DNA of 64,000 nucleotides from Antarctobacter heliothermus (GCF_002237555.1 NZ_CP022540.1:2981001-3045000); one strand, 5' to 3'. Counted from the first letter of the stretch, positions 27,768 to 36,723 are shown. The notes: generated by a model not told the origin, from the letters alone. Translations and numbers: made by a program.

Positions 27768-28303
27768 TGCTGGCTGCACCCGTTCCCTCAGAATTTGAAA
27801 GCCGCTGCAACGCGACCTTTGATGCGTTGATGTGGGCATTGTCGCGGCCAGGAATGTCGCGCGACCTGCACGATACGGGGCAGGCGCAGATTGTCGATGC
27901 GCTGATCGACCGTGAATGCGCAATCTATTGCGATACGCCCGAACGCACACAGCATGCCGCGCGCAGTGGCGCCGCACCGGTCTCAAAGGACGCAGCAGAG
28001 TACCTGTTTCTCGAAAACCCTGTCACGCCGGACCTGTTGCCGAGACTGCGCCAAGGGTCGGACCTGCACCCCGAGGAGGGTGCAACTGTAGTACTGAATG
28101 CGACGCTGGGCATCGGGCAGGATCTTCGTCTGACCGGTCCGGGGGTCGACGGTTCGATCGACATCCGTGTCGCTGGTCTGCCAGACGGCTTTTGGCGGAC
28201 GCGGGCGCAGGTGATGCGCTATCCCATGGGGTTCGAGATTTTTCTGGTCGACGGCGCGCGCATCCTTGGCGTGCCCCGGTCGACCGTTGTGGAGGTGCTG
28301 TGA
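27767..28303 (+). CDS. phnH: PhnH, phosphonate C-P lyase core subunit
   Basis: 178 residues, TGATG overlap with phnG. Recognisable PhnH pattern: FDALMWALSRPGMSRDL near the N-terminus, GSDLHPEEGATVVLN, LTGPGVDGSIDIRVAGLPDGFW and a C-terminal RYPMGFEIFLVDGARILGVPRST. Core-complex subunit related to PLP-enzyme folds but without cofactor. Confidence 0.94.
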   Translation: MLAAPVPSEFESRCNATFDALMWALSRPGMSRDLHDTGQAQIVDALIDRECAIYCDTPERTQHAARSGAAPVSKDAAEYLFLENPVTPDLLPRLRQGSDLHPEEGATVVLNATLGIGQDLRLTGPGVDGSIDIRVAGLPDGFWRTRAQVMRYPMGFEIFLVDGARILGVPRSTVVEVL

Positions 28304-29367
28304 TGGCCTATGTCGCGACCCGTGGCGGAGAACGCGCAATTGAGCAATCGCAGCGGTTGTTCAAAGAGGAAATGGGCCCGATCACGCCCGAGCGCGTAGC
28401 CGAGGTGCGCCGCGCTTTGCCCTATCTGATTGATCGCGTGATGGGCGAAGCTTCGCTGTACGATGAAGATCTGGCTGCGCTGGCGCTGGCCCAGACCGGC
28501 GGCGAAAGCTATGAGGCAATCCTGTTATTGCGTGCATGGCGCACGACGCAACCGCGTCTGGCGGTGGCCGAGCCGGTGACGCAAGAGACCCTGTTCACCC
28601 ACCGCCGTATCTCTGCCGCTTTCAAGGATATTCCCGGAGGGCAACTGCTGGGACCGACGCTGGACTATGCCCACCGTATTCTGGCCACCGAGGTGCTGGA
28701 GGGCGATACGCATGTGCCCGCCGCCGTGACCCCGGCCGACACTCCCGCACCGGCGCAGCAGCCATCGGTCGCGGCGTGGCAGGCGGCGAACGGCCTGCTG
28801 ACTGCTCCCGAGGCGGACCAGACCCTTGGCAATGCCATTCCCGATGTCACACGCGAACCGCTGCTGTTTCCCGCCAAGCGTGCTCATACCCTGCAATCGC
28901 TGGCGCGGGCGGAAACCGGCGGCGTGCTGGCGCTGGGCTATGCGGCGCAGCGCGGCTATGGGCAGGCCCATCCGACCGTCAACGAACTGCGACTGGCCGA
29001 GGCCGAAATTGTGGTGAAACACCCGCGCGGCACGCAGTTCAGCGCCGGGCGGGTCAAGGTTTCGCAGGCAGAGGTGGTGTCTAAGCAGGGCCGCGAATTG
29101 GGGCTAGGCTTTTCGGCAACGCTGGGCTGGAACGAGGTCAAGGTGATCGCCGCCGCCACGCTGGACCTGAACGCCAAGGGCGCGCCCAAAGGGGCGGCGA
29201 CGGAAGAAGAGTTCTTTCTCTATCACACCGAAGGCGTCGAAAGCTCAGGCTTTTGCATTCATTTCAAACTGCCCCACTACGTCACATTCCAATCCTCGCT
29301 GGACGCCATGCGCGACGCGCGCAGCACGGCCGCAGCAAAGGACAAGCAACCGGAGCCTGCCGAATGA
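28303..29367 (+). CDS. phnI: PhnI, nucleosidase subunit of the C-P lyase complex
   Basis: 354 residues from ATG 28303 (TGATG overlap with phnH). Start MAYVATRGGERAIEQS; further RRISAAFKDIPGGQLLGPTLDYAHR, LALGYAAQRGYGQAHPTVNELR and the near-C-terminal IHFKLPHYVTFQ, which keeps the two histidines (H-x4-H) that in the E. coli complex lie at the PhnI/PhnJ metal site. PhnI displaces adenine from ATP with phosphonate. Catalytically intact as far as motifs show, in contrast to the PhnJ next to it. Confidence 0.94.
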   Translation: MAYVATRGGERAIEQSQRLFKEEMGPITPERVAEVRRALPYLIDRVMGEASLYDEDLAALALAQTGGESYEAILLLRAWRTTQPRLAVAEPVTQETLFTHRRISAAFKDIPGGQLLGPTLDYAHRILATEVLEGDTHVPAAVTPADTPAPAQQPSVAAWQAANGLLTAPEADQTLGNAIPDVTREPLLFPAKRAHTLQSLARAETGGVLALGYAAQRGYGQAHPTVNELRLAEAEIVVKHPRGTQFSAGRVKVSQAEVVSKQGRELGLGFSATLGWNEVKVIAAATLDLNAKGAPKGAATEEEFFLYHTEGVESSGFCIHFKLPHYVTFQSSLDAMRDARSTAAAKDKQPEPAE

Positions 29368-30275
29368 CCCTCAAATCCCTGACACGCGACTGGGAGCCGA
29401 TGGCCTACGGTTTTCTCGACGGGTCCGCCAAGCGCGAAATCCGCCGCAAGATGCTGAAGGCAATTGCCGTGCCCGGCTGCCAGATGCCCTATGCCAGCCG
29501 AGAGGTGCCCATGGCGCGCGGCTGGGGCACTGGCGGGCTGCAGGTGTCCTGCACGCTGGTGAATCCCCGGACCCGGATCAAGGTCATCGACCAAGGCGCA
29601 GATGACAGCGTCAATGCCGCCTCGATCCGCAAGTTTCTGGCGCGCGTTTCAGGCGCGCCCGTGACCACCGACACGCTAGAGGCGGACCTGATCCAATCGC
29701 GCCACCGCATCCCAGAGGAACGGCTGCGCGCCGATCAGGTGCTGGTGTTGCAGGTTCCCAACCCCGAGCCGCTGAGGTCTGTGCAACCCAACATGTCCAT
29801 TGCTCGCCAGATGCATGCCGACGCCGATTACGGGCGGATGTGGCTGCAACTATATGAGCAGATCGTGCGGGCAGGGCGGGTGATGCAGGGCGCGTCCTAT
29901 CCGTCGATGGTCAATGGCCGCCACGTCATGACGCCCTCACCGATTCCGCGCTGGGATGTGCCAAAGCTGCACATGGCGCAGCACCTGACGCTGCTGTCGG
30001 CGGGCCGCGAAAAGCGGCTGCACGCGGTGCCGCCCTTTACCCGGGTCGAGCCGTTGACCTTTGACGATGTGGCCTACCGGGTCGAGGATCACGCGGGCTT
30101 GACCTGCCACAGATCTGGCGCGCGCGGCTATTTCATGAACGAGATTCCGCAGGCTGACGGTTCTTCGCTGCACGAAGTTTCGGACAGCGACCTGGGCGTC
30201 AAGGTAATCCGCCGTGGCGAAGGCGATCCGGTGCAGATCGGAACAACCTGGTACAGCAACGGAGAAATGACATGA
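29364..30275 (+). CDS. phnJ: PhnJ homologue lacking most radical-SAM cysteines
   Basis: 303 residues from ATG 29364 (ATGA overlap with phnI). Clear PhnJ over its whole length: VPGCQMPYASREVPM, GWGTGGLQ, KVIDQGADD, QSRHRIPE, SPIPRWDVPKLHM, GREKRLHAVPPFTRVEPLTFDD. The glycyl-radical glycine of E. coli PhnJ (G32) is kept as G38. The C-terminal Fe-S part is not: E. coli has Cys241, 244, 266 (cluster) and 272 (thiyl radical) in CxxC ... CSDTDYC. Here the same stretch reads CHRSG (C248, then S251) and EVSDSDLG, leaving one of four cysteines. The frame is otherwise undamaged and under coding constraint, so classical C-P cleavage by this protein is doubtful. Confidence 0.93.
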   Translation: MTLKSLTRDWEPMAYGFLDGSAKREIRRKMLKAIAVPGCQMPYASREVPMARGWGTGGLQVSCTLVNPRTRIKVIDQGADDSVNAASIRKFLARVSGAPVTTDTLEADLIQSRHRIPEERLRADQVLVLQVPNPEPLRSVQPNMSIARQMHADADYGRMWLQLYEQIVRAGRVMQGASYPSMVNGRHVMTPSPIPRWDVPKLHMAQHLTLLSAGREKRLHAVPPFTRVEPLTFDDVAYRVEDHAGLTCHRSGARGYFMNEIPQADGSSLHEVSDSDLGVKVIRRGEGDPVQIGTTWYSNGEMT

Positions 30276-31066
30276 AAACCATGGACGCCCCCCGTCTGGT
30301 CAAGACCCGTCCGCTGCTGACCGCGCAGGGCCTGTCGCTGAACTATGGGTCTGTGCAGGCCATGCGCAATGTGTCCGCCACCGTTTTTCCGGGCGAGGTG
30401 CTGGGTATCGTCGGCGAAAGCGGTTCGGGCAAATCCACTTTTTTGCGCTGCCTCAACCTAGAGGAAACGCCGGATACGGGCAGCTATACGCTGGACCTGC
30501 CGGACGTGCAGGGCAACCTGTTCGACCTTGACCGCTATGCGCGGAGGATGCTGTGTGCGACCCGGATCGGGATCGTTTACCAGAACCCGCATCTTGGCCT
30601 GCTGATGCAGCATTCCTCGTCGGGCAACGTGGCCGAGCGGTTGCTGGTTGCGGGCGAACGGCGGTTCAACGTCCTGCGTGACAAGGCGCGCGGCGCACTG
30701 GACGCATCAGAGTTCCCTCTGGAACGGATGGACGCCCCGCCCATCGATCTGTCCGGCGGCATGCAGCAGCGGGTGCAGCTGGCCAAGGCAATTGCGCTGG
30801 AACCGGCGCTGTTGCTGCTGGACGAGCCGACCACCGGGCTGGACGTCAGCGTTCAGGCTTTGGTGCTGGACACGTTGAAACGGCTGCAACAGGACCGCCA
30901 GATCACCATGGTCATCGTCAGCCACGACCTCGGCGTAATCCGAACGCTGGCCGACCGCGTCATGGTGATGCGACGCGGCGAAGTGGTCGAGGCCGGCCTT
31001 GCCGATCAAGTCTTTCAAGACCCGCAACACGCTTACACACAACAATTGGTGCACGCAAAGCTATGA
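30272..31066 (+). CDS. phnK: PhnK, ABC-type ATPase of the C-P lyase complex
   Basis: 264 residues, ATGA overlap with phnJ. ABC features: Walker A GESGSGKST, Q-loop GIVYQNPHLGL, signature LSGGMQQRVQLAKAIA, Walker [15 protein letters not shown], switch MVIVSHDLGV. In E. coli PhnK docks on PhnJ of the core complex and is needed in vivo; it is soluble, not a transporter ATPase. The HSSSGNVAERLL stretch is PhnK-like. Confidence 0.94.
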   Translation: MKTMDAPRLVKTRPLLTAQGLSLNYGSVQAMRNVSATVFPGEVLGIVGESGSGKSTFLRCLNLEETPDTGSYTLDLPDVQGNLFDLDRYARRMLCATRIGIVYQNPHLGLLMQHSSSGNVAERLLVAGERRFNVLRDKARGALDASEFPLERMDAPPIDLSGGMQQRVQLAKAIALEPALLLLDEPTTGLDVSVQALVLDTLKRLQQDRQITMVIVSHDLGVIRTLADRVMVMRRGEVVEAGLADQVFQDPQHAYTQQLVHAKL

Positions 31067-31782
31067 CCCGGATTCTTGACGTACGCGGCCTGTCCAAAGG
31101 CTTTGACATGCACCACCTTGGCACGCATATGGCGGCCTTTTCCGACATTTCCCTGACGTTGGATGCGGGCGAATTCCTGCTGCTCAAGGGGCGCAACGGG
31201 GCAGGCAAATCCACGCTGCTGCGGACGCTGTACCGCAGCTATTTGGCGGCCAAGGGCGAAATCCTGTTCCATTCCTCACACGGGGTGATCGATCTGGCCC
31301 GCGCTGCGGATGTGGATGTGACCCATTTGCGCCGGACCGAGATCGGCTTTGTCACTCAGTTCCTGACCGCGCGCCCGCGTGTCAGCGCCGAGGCGCTGGT
31401 GGCCGAGCCACTGCGCCTTGCCGGACACGACGCCGGGGACGCGCTGGAACGGGCCCGGCACTGGCTGGCGGCCTTTGGCGTCAAACCTGCCCTCTGGCCC
31501 GCTTATCCCACCACGTTTTCCGGCGGTGAACAGCAAAAGGTCAATTTGGCCCGCGCGCTGATCCTGCCACAACGGCTGCTGCTGCTGGATGAGCCGACGG
31601 CCTCTCTGGATGCTTCGGCTCGCGCGGCCCTGATCGACCGGCTGGCCGAACTGAAACGTCACGGCACGGCGATGGTCGGGGTATTCCACCATCCCGGCGA
31701 CGTGGCGACCCTGATCGACCGCGAGATCGACTTGACCCCCGACGCCCCCCAAAAGGAGATCCGAGACGATGTGGCTGTCTGA
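31063..31782 (+). CDS. phnL: PhnL, ABC-type ATPase for ribosyl-phosphonate synthesis
   Basis: 239 residues, overlapping phnK by 4 bases. Walker A KGRNGAGKST, signature FSGGEQQKVNLARAL, Walker B LLLLDEPTASLDA, and VGVFHHPGDVATL in place of the usual switch region, all typical of PhnL. Works with PhnG, PhnH and PhnI. Its last 14 bases overlap the following phnM. Confidence 0.93.
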   Translation: MTRILDVRGLSKGFDMHHLGTHMAAFSDISLTLDAGEFLLLKGRNGAGKSTLLRTLYRSYLAAKGEILFHSSHGVIDLARAADVDVTHLRRTEIGFVTQFLTARPRVSAEALVAEPLRLAGHDAGDALERARHWLAAFGVKPALWPAYPTTFSGGEQQKVNLARALILPQRLLLLDEPTASLDASARAALIDRLAELKRHGTAMVGVFHHPGDVATLIDREIDLTPDAPQKEIRDDVAV

Positions 31783-32941
31783 TTTTACCCTCGTCCTGCC
31801 TGACACGGTGCAACGCGGATCGCTGCGGATCGAGAATGGCCGGATCACCGAAATTATCGACGGCTCAGTGTCCGGCGGCATCGACGGTCGCGGCCACACG
31901 ATCTTTGCCGGTTTCATCGACATGCATGGCGACATGATCGAACAAGAGCTGGAACCGCGCGCCCGGGTGGATTTCCCAATGGACGTGGCGTTGAACGCAT
32001 TGGACGCCCGACTGGCGGCCAGCGGTGTGACGACGGCCTATGCCTCGGTCTCGTTCTCTCGCTCGGCGGCGCAGGGCGAGAGGCGGTCCTATGAGCATAC
32101 GTCGCAGGTGATCCGGGCGTTGCATGGCGCGCGGCAGGGATGCCGGGTGGATCACCGTATCCATGCGCGATTTGATATCACCTTTGACAATGCGGTCGGC
32201 GTACTGGCGCAATTGCTTGAGGATGGTCAGGTCGACCTTGTGTCGCTGATGGACCACACACCGGGGCAGGGACAGTATCGCAACCTTGAAATCCACATCC
32301 GGAACAAGGCCGCGCAGAACGGCATCTCGGTCCCCGAGGCACGACAGATCGTGGCGCAATCCATTGCCGACCGGGACCGACCCCAAGAGGTGCTACTTGC
32401 CAACATGCGCACCGTGGCGCGGCTGTGCCGAGAACACGGCGTCGCGCTGGCCAGCCATGACGACGACACCGTCGAAAAGGCACAGTTGATGGCCGATTTG
32501 GGGGCGGTGATTGCGGAATTCCCGGTCACACATGAAGCCGCGCAGGCCGCTATCGCCACGGGAATGATGACTGCCATGGGCGCTCCGAATGCCATGCGCG
32601 GACAAAGCTATTCCGGCAATCTATCCGCGCGGCAGGCGCATGCCGAAGGTCTGTTGTCGATCTTGGCTGCCGATTATCACCCGGCGGCGATTCTACCCGC
32701 GATCCGCCGCCTGGCCGAGGTCGACGCCAACGGTCTTGCAGGCGCTGCGCGTCTTGCCACAGTGAATCCGGCCAAGGCGCTTGGCCTTGCCGACAGGGGT
32801 GCGATTGCGCCCGGCAAGCGGGCAGATCTGGTCATCGTGGATGACCGTGACCGCGTGGCGCTGACCCTTGGCGATGGCTGCGTGGTCTATTCCAACGGCA
32901 CCATGGAAACCGCGAGCGAGGCATTGCGCACGGTCGCCTGA
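31769..32941 (+). CDS. phnM: PhnM, ribose-1-phosphonate 5-triphosphate diphosphatase (second copy)
   Basis: 390 residues. Amidohydrolase motifs: FIDMHGDMIEQ (HxD metal ligands), VSLMDHTPGQGQYRN, ALASHDDDTVEKA, EFPVTHEAAQAA, GAPNAMRGQSYSGNL and AADYHPAAIL. The DHxPGQ segment matches canonical PhnM better than the copy at 22025 does. Removes pyrophosphate from the ribosyl triphosphate before C-P cleavage. No phnN or phnP accompanies the cluster. Confidence 0.93.
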   Translation: MWLSDFTLVLPDTVQRGSLRIENGRITEIIDGSVSGGIDGRGHTIFAGFIDMHGDMIEQELEPRARVDFPMDVALNALDARLAASGVTTAYASVSFSRSAAQGERRSYEHTSQVIRALHGARQGCRVDHRIHARFDITFDNAVGVLAQLLEDGQVDLVSLMDHTPGQGQYRNLEIHIRNKAAQNGISVPEARQIVAQSIADRDRPQEVLLANMRTVARLCREHGVALASHDDDTVEKAQLMADLGAVIAEFPVTHEAAQAAIATGMMTAMGAPNAMRGQSYSGNLSARQAHAEGLLSILAADYHPAAILPAIRRLAEVDANGLAGAARLATVNPAKALGLADRGAIAPGKRADLVIVDDRDRVALTLGDGCVVYSNGTMETASEALRTVA

Positions 32942-33014
32942 ATAATCTGTTAGGAAACCTTCACGCACGGTTTGTGGACTTGTTACGCACACCAGATACG
33001 AAAGCCCCAAACAC

Positions 33015-33030
33015 ATTCATCCGGATGATT
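33015..33030. promoter_or_regulatory. PhnF operator 3 (second transporter)
   Basis: ATTCATCCGGATGATT, one base from the perfect palindrome at 26410, lies 35 bases before the second phnC. Places the phnC-phnD-phnE-phnE-acetyltransferase unit in the same PhnF regulon. The 120-bp gap around it separates this unit from phnM and probably holds its own promoter. Confidence 0.75.
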
Positions 33031-33064
33031 GGCCCGATAAAGTCGGGCGAAGGGGGCCACGACC

Positions 33065-33880
33065 ATGACCGCGACGCTAAGCCTGAAGAATCTGTCCAGA
33101 GAATTCGGCACCACCACCGCCGTGGACAACGCTACGCTGGATATCAATCCAGGTGAGTTTGTCGGTGTCATCGGGCGGTCCGGAGCGGGAAAGTCCACCA
33201 TGCTGCGTTTGATCAACCGTCTTGTCGACCCCACTTCGGGGTCGATTTCCTTTGACGGGGTCGAGATCACGGCGCTCAGGGGACGCGCCTTGCGCAATTG
33301 GCGACGCGATTGCGCAATGATTTTTCAGCAGTTCAACCTTGTCGACCGGCTGGACGTGCTGACCAACGTGCTGATCGGGCGGCTGGCCGAACACGGGTTC
33401 CTGTCATCCATGGCCATGTCGTTCTCCGACGCCGAGCGAACCATGGCCATCGAGGCGCTGGACCGGCTCGACCTTGTACCGCAGGCACTGCAACGCGCAG
33501 GCACACTTTCCGGTGGCCAGCAACAACGTGTGGCCATCGCCAAGGCGCTAGTGCAACAACCTAAAATCATGCTGGCGGATGAGCCGATTGCCTCGCTCGA
33601 CCCGGCCAATGCCACCCGAGTCATGGACGGGCTGAAGCGGATCAACAGCGAAGACGGTCTGACCGTGTTGGTCAACTTGCACACACTGGACACCGCACGC
33701 GCCTATTGCGACCGCATCATCGCCATGCGGGCGGGCCGCGTGATGTTCGACGGCACTCCCAATCAGCTGACCGATGACGTGGTGCGCGACATCTACGGCA
33801 TCGAAGGGCTGATGGAATTCAACGAAGCGGTCACCTCTACCTCTGCCCGGGCAACCGGCAGGGTGTTTGTGCCCAGCTGA
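33065..33880 (+). CDS. phnC: Phosphonate ABC transporter ATP-binding protein (second system)
   Basis: 271 residues. Walker [11 protein letters not shown]-loop [19 protein letters not shown], signature [15 protein letters not shown], Walker [15 protein letters not shown], then [15 protein letters not shown]: the classical PhnC pattern. First gene of a transporter operon preceded by a PhnF-type palindrome. More similar to textbook PhnC than the copy at 24718. Confidence 0.95.
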   Translation: MTATLSLKNLSREFGTTTAVDNATLDINPGEFVGVIGRSGAGKSTMLRLINRLVDPTSGSISFDGVEITALRGRALRNWRRDCAMIFQQFNLVDRLDVLTNVLIGRLAEHGFLSSMAMSFSDAERTMAIEALDRLDLVPQALQRAGTLSGGQQQRVAIAKALVQQPKIMLADEPIASLDPANATRVMDGLKRINSEDGLTVLVNLHTLDTARAYCDRIIAMRAGRVMFDGTPNQLTDDVVRDIYGIEGLMEFNEAVTSTSARATGRVFVPS

Positions 33881-33912
33881 CTCAACGACAACGCAACCAA
33901 GGGGATACAACC

Positions 33913-34833
33913 ATGCGTTTCATTACCGCCACCGCACTTGCTGCACTGATCGCCGCGCCAGCTTTGGCCCAAGGCTGGAAAGACGACTATCAGGTCGTGA
34001 AATTCGGCATCCTGTCCAGCGAAAACGAAAAAGACCGCCTGATGCGCAATGAGCCACTGCGCGCCTATCTGGAAGAAACGCTGGGCGTTTCTGTCGAGAT
34101 CTTCACCGCTGGCAACTATGACGGCGTGATCCAGGCCATGGCCGCCAACCAGATCGAGGTCGCGCGCCTTGGGTCGTCCGCCTACGCTGCGGCCTACACG
34201 GCGACAGACGGTAATATCATCCCGACGCTGACCAGCGTCGCCAAGGACGGCAGCACTGGCTATTACTCGGTCGTTCTGACGCGTTGCGACAGCGGCATCA
34301 AGAACCTTGAAGATGCCAAGGGCAAGATCCACGCCTTTGCCGATCCTGACAGCACTTCGGGCTATGCCGTGCCCTACTTCAACATGGTCGAGCGTGAAGG
34401 CTTCAAGCCCGAAGAACATTTCAAAAGCGTCGTCTTTTCCGGTAGCCATGAGGCGGGCGTCACTGGTGTGGTGAACGGCACCTTCGATACCGCCGCGACC
34501 TATCAGGACAACGACGTCTCGGGCATTTACCAGCGCATGGAAGACAAGGGCATGATCGAGCCCGGCCTGATCTGCAAGATCTGGGAAAGCCCGGAAATCA
34601 CTTCTGGTCCTTGGACGTTCAATGGCAACCTGCCCGCGGACATGATCGAAGAAGTCACCGCCGCCATTGAAAGCTTTCCGAAAAATGACCCGGAAGGCTA
34701 CAAGCTGTATTCCTCGTTTAATCCCGAAGACGCAAATCCTGAAAACGGTTTTGTCCGCGTCGACCATGACCGCTATCAGTGGATTGTCGACATGCGCGAC
34801 TGGATCAAAGACCACCGCCGCTCGGGTTCGTGA
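33913..34833 (+). CDS. phnD: Phosphonate ABC transporter periplasmic binding protein (second system)
   Basis: 306 residues with a signal peptide (cleavage after ALA-Q, residue 19). PhnD-family sequence: FGILSSENEKDRLMRNEPLRAYLEETLG, NYDGVIQAMAANQIEVARLGSSAYAAA, ADPDSTSGYAVPYFNM. Delivers phosphonate to the two-permease system. Followed by a hairpin that may keep its mRNA level above that of the permeases. Confidence 0.94.
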   Translation: MRFITATALAALIAAPALAQGWKDDYQVVKFGILSSENEKDRLMRNEPLRAYLEETLGVSVEIFTAGNYDGVIQAMAANQIEVARLGSSAYAAAYTATDGNIIPTLTSVAKDGSTGYYSVVLTRCDSGIKNLEDAKGKIHAFADPDSTSGYAVPYFNMVEREGFKPEEHFKSVVFSGSHEAGVTGVVNGTFDTAATYQDNDVSGIYQRMEDKGMIEPGLICKIWESPEITSGPWTFNGNLPADMIEEVTAAIESFPKNDPEGYKLYSSFNPEDANPENGFVRVDHDRYQWIVDMRDWIKDHRRSGS

Positions 34834-34880
34834 TCCCAATGCCGGGCGGGCTTGCTGCCCGTCCGGCACCGCGCTGAAAA

Positions 34881-34901
34881 GGGTGGGCAAATAGCCCACC
34901 C
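34881..34901 (+). terminator. Hairpin between phnD and phnE (partial terminator/mRNA stabiliser)
   Basis: Stem GGGTGGGC/GCCCACCC with a 5-base loop, then CGATTTTTC. A second GC-rich hairpin lies just before it (about 34844-34868). In binding-protein operons such elements usually reduce transcription into the membrane genes. Confidence 0.5.
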
Positions 34902-34927
34902 CGATTTTTCTCCGACCGGAGCGGACC

Positions 34928-35869
34928 ATGACCGCAACATCCGACTTTCACGCCGAATCCGCACGCGGCGACGGCACGATTGCGCGTTTCGAGAACGCCT
35001 ACGCCGACCAGCGCCGCCGGGCGCAGCGCGCCTGGCTGATCGGCACAGTGATCTTCATGATCGTCTTTGCCTTCACCGCCTGGATCGGCGATTTCTTCAA
35101 GGTTGCCCAAGTGACCATGCCGGATGGATCGCGTGAATGGCGCTGGATCATCCCCGCCGGGCTGCCACGACTGGGTGAATTTATTGTAAAAATGATCCCA
35201 TCGCTAAGCTGGGACAGCCTGGGTGCGGATCTGGCCAACTGGTTCTGGCGCTGGAAAACTTGGCTTGTCCTGCTCGTCGAGACCATCCAGATTGCATTCA
35301 TGGCGACCGCGCTGGGTGTCGTCGGTGGGTTTGTCCTATCGTTTCCCGCCGCCCGCAACCTGAGCCCCAACAAATGGGTTTTGTTCCTCACCCGCCGCTA
35401 TCTGGAGATCGCGCGCACGGTGCCGGAACTGGTCTGGGCGCTGATCTTCGTCTTCTGCTTTTCCGTCGGCCCCATGGCCGGGGTCATGGCCATCGGCCTT
35501 CACACCACCGGCGCGCTGGGGAAACTCTATTCGGAAGTGAACGAAAACATCGACATGCGCCCACTGGAGGGCGTCAAGGCGGCTGGTGGAACATGGTTTG
35601 ACCAAATCCGTTATGGCGCGGTGCCGCAGGTACTACCCAACATCATCAGCTACACGTTGCTGCGGTTTGAAATCAACGTGCGCGCCTCGTCGATCATCGG
35701 CTACGTCGGCGCGGGCGGTTTGGGCCAAGAGTTCCGCACCGCGATGAGCTTTCAAGAATACACCGACCTCTCGGCGCTGTTCATCATCATCTTTGTGACC
35801 GTGATGGTGATCGACTACGGCTCGGAAAAGCTGCGCCACCGGGTCATTGGCATGGAGGCACGGCCATGA
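34928..35869 (+). CDS. phnE: Phosphonate ABC transporter permease 1 (second system)
   Basis: 313 residues. Long N-terminal cytoplasmic part, one helix near 37-55, a periplasmic segment, then the five-helix permease core with ARTVPELVWALIFVFCFSVGPMAG and the EAA-like loop (EGVKAAGGTWFDQIRYGAVPQVLP). Ends in GAGGLGQEFRTAMSFQEYTD. Overlaps the next permease as ATGA; the pair probably forms a heterodimer. Confidence 0.93.
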   Translation: MTATSDFHAESARGDGTIARFENAYADQRRRAQRAWLIGTVIFMIVFAFTAWIGDFFKVAQVTMPDGSREWRWIIPAGLPRLGEFIVKMIPSLSWDSLGADLANWFWRWKTWLVLLVETIQIAFMATALGVVGGFVLSFPAARNLSPNKWVLFLTRRYLEIARTVPELVWALIFVFCFSVGPMAGVMAIGLHTTGALGKLYSEVNENIDMRPLEGVKAAGGTWFDQIRYGAVPQVLPNIISYTLLRFEINVRASSIIGYVGAGGLGQEFRTAMSFQEYTDLSALFIIIFVTVMVIDYGSEKLRHRVIGMEARP

Positions 35870-36723
35870 GCCTGACCACTGACCAGATCGACGCCGCCCG
35901 CGCCCGCGTGCCGCTGGCCTTTCGCGACCCACTGCCGGTTCGCTTGCGTCGCTACGTCCTGTGGAGTTTTTTCATCGGGTTGTTCTGCTGGTGTCTGTAC
36001 GACTTCAACATCACGCCCGCGCGCATCTGGGAGGGGCTTGCCCGCTTTGGCACTGTTGCCAGCTTTATGTTCCCGCCCCATATCTGGACGGAATGGGAAC
36101 CGTTCGCGGATGTTCTCAACGGATTGGGCGAAACCTTGGCTATCGCCTTTCTGGGCACGCTGCTGGGCGCGGTCTTTGCCTTCCCGCTGTCGTTCCTGGG
36201 TGCCAAGAATATCAATCGGCTGAACTTCCTGCGGTTGTCGACGCGGCGCGGCTACGACGTCATACGCGCCATCGAGACCCTGATCCTTGCCTTGATCTTT
36301 ATCCGCGCCTTTGGTCTGGGGCCGCTGGCCGGTATCCTGGCCATCGCCGTCAGCGAGATCGGCACCTTTGCCAAGCTGTTCTCCGAAGCGATCGAAAATA
36401 CCTCGTCCAAGCCGGTTGACGGGGTCAAGGCATCGGGCGGCTCGCGTCTGCAACAGATCCGCTTTGGCATCGGCCCGCAGGTCAATCCGGTACTGCTGTC
36501 AATCCTGCTGTACAACTTTGAATCCAACGTCCGGTCCGGCACCATCCTTGGTATCGTCGGTGCCGGGGGCATCGGTTTCCTGCTGTCCGATCGCATCGCC
36601 GCCTACAAATGGGACGAAGCGTGGTCCATTATCTTCCTCATCATCGCAATGGTCTACTTGATCGATTGGCTTTCGGGCTTGATCCGCAGCCGGATGATTG
36701 GCGCGCAGTCGCTTACAAAATGA
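35866..36723 (+). CDS. phnE: Phosphonate ABC transporter permease 2 (second system)
   Basis: 285 residues. PhnE features: GLGETLAIAFLGTLLGAVFAFPLSFLG split over two helices, RAIETLILALIFIRAFGLGPLAG, EAA loop KPVDGVKASGGSRLQQIRFG, and GTILGIVGAGGIGFLLSDRI. Translationally coupled to permease 1. Confidence 0.93.
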   Translation: MSLTTDQIDAARARVPLAFRDPLPVRLRRYVLWSFFIGLFCWCLYDFNITPARIWEGLARFGTVASFMFPPHIWTEWEPFADVLNGLGETLAIAFLGTLLGAVFAFPLSFLGAKNINRLNFLRLSTRRGYDVIRAIETLILALIFIRAFGLGPLAGILAIAVSEIGTFAKLFSEAIENTSSKPVDGVKASGGSRLQQIRFGIGPQVNPVLLSILLYNFESNVRSGTILGIVGAGGIGFLLSDRIAAYKWDEAWSIIFLIIAMVYLIDWLSGLIRSRMIGAQSLTK

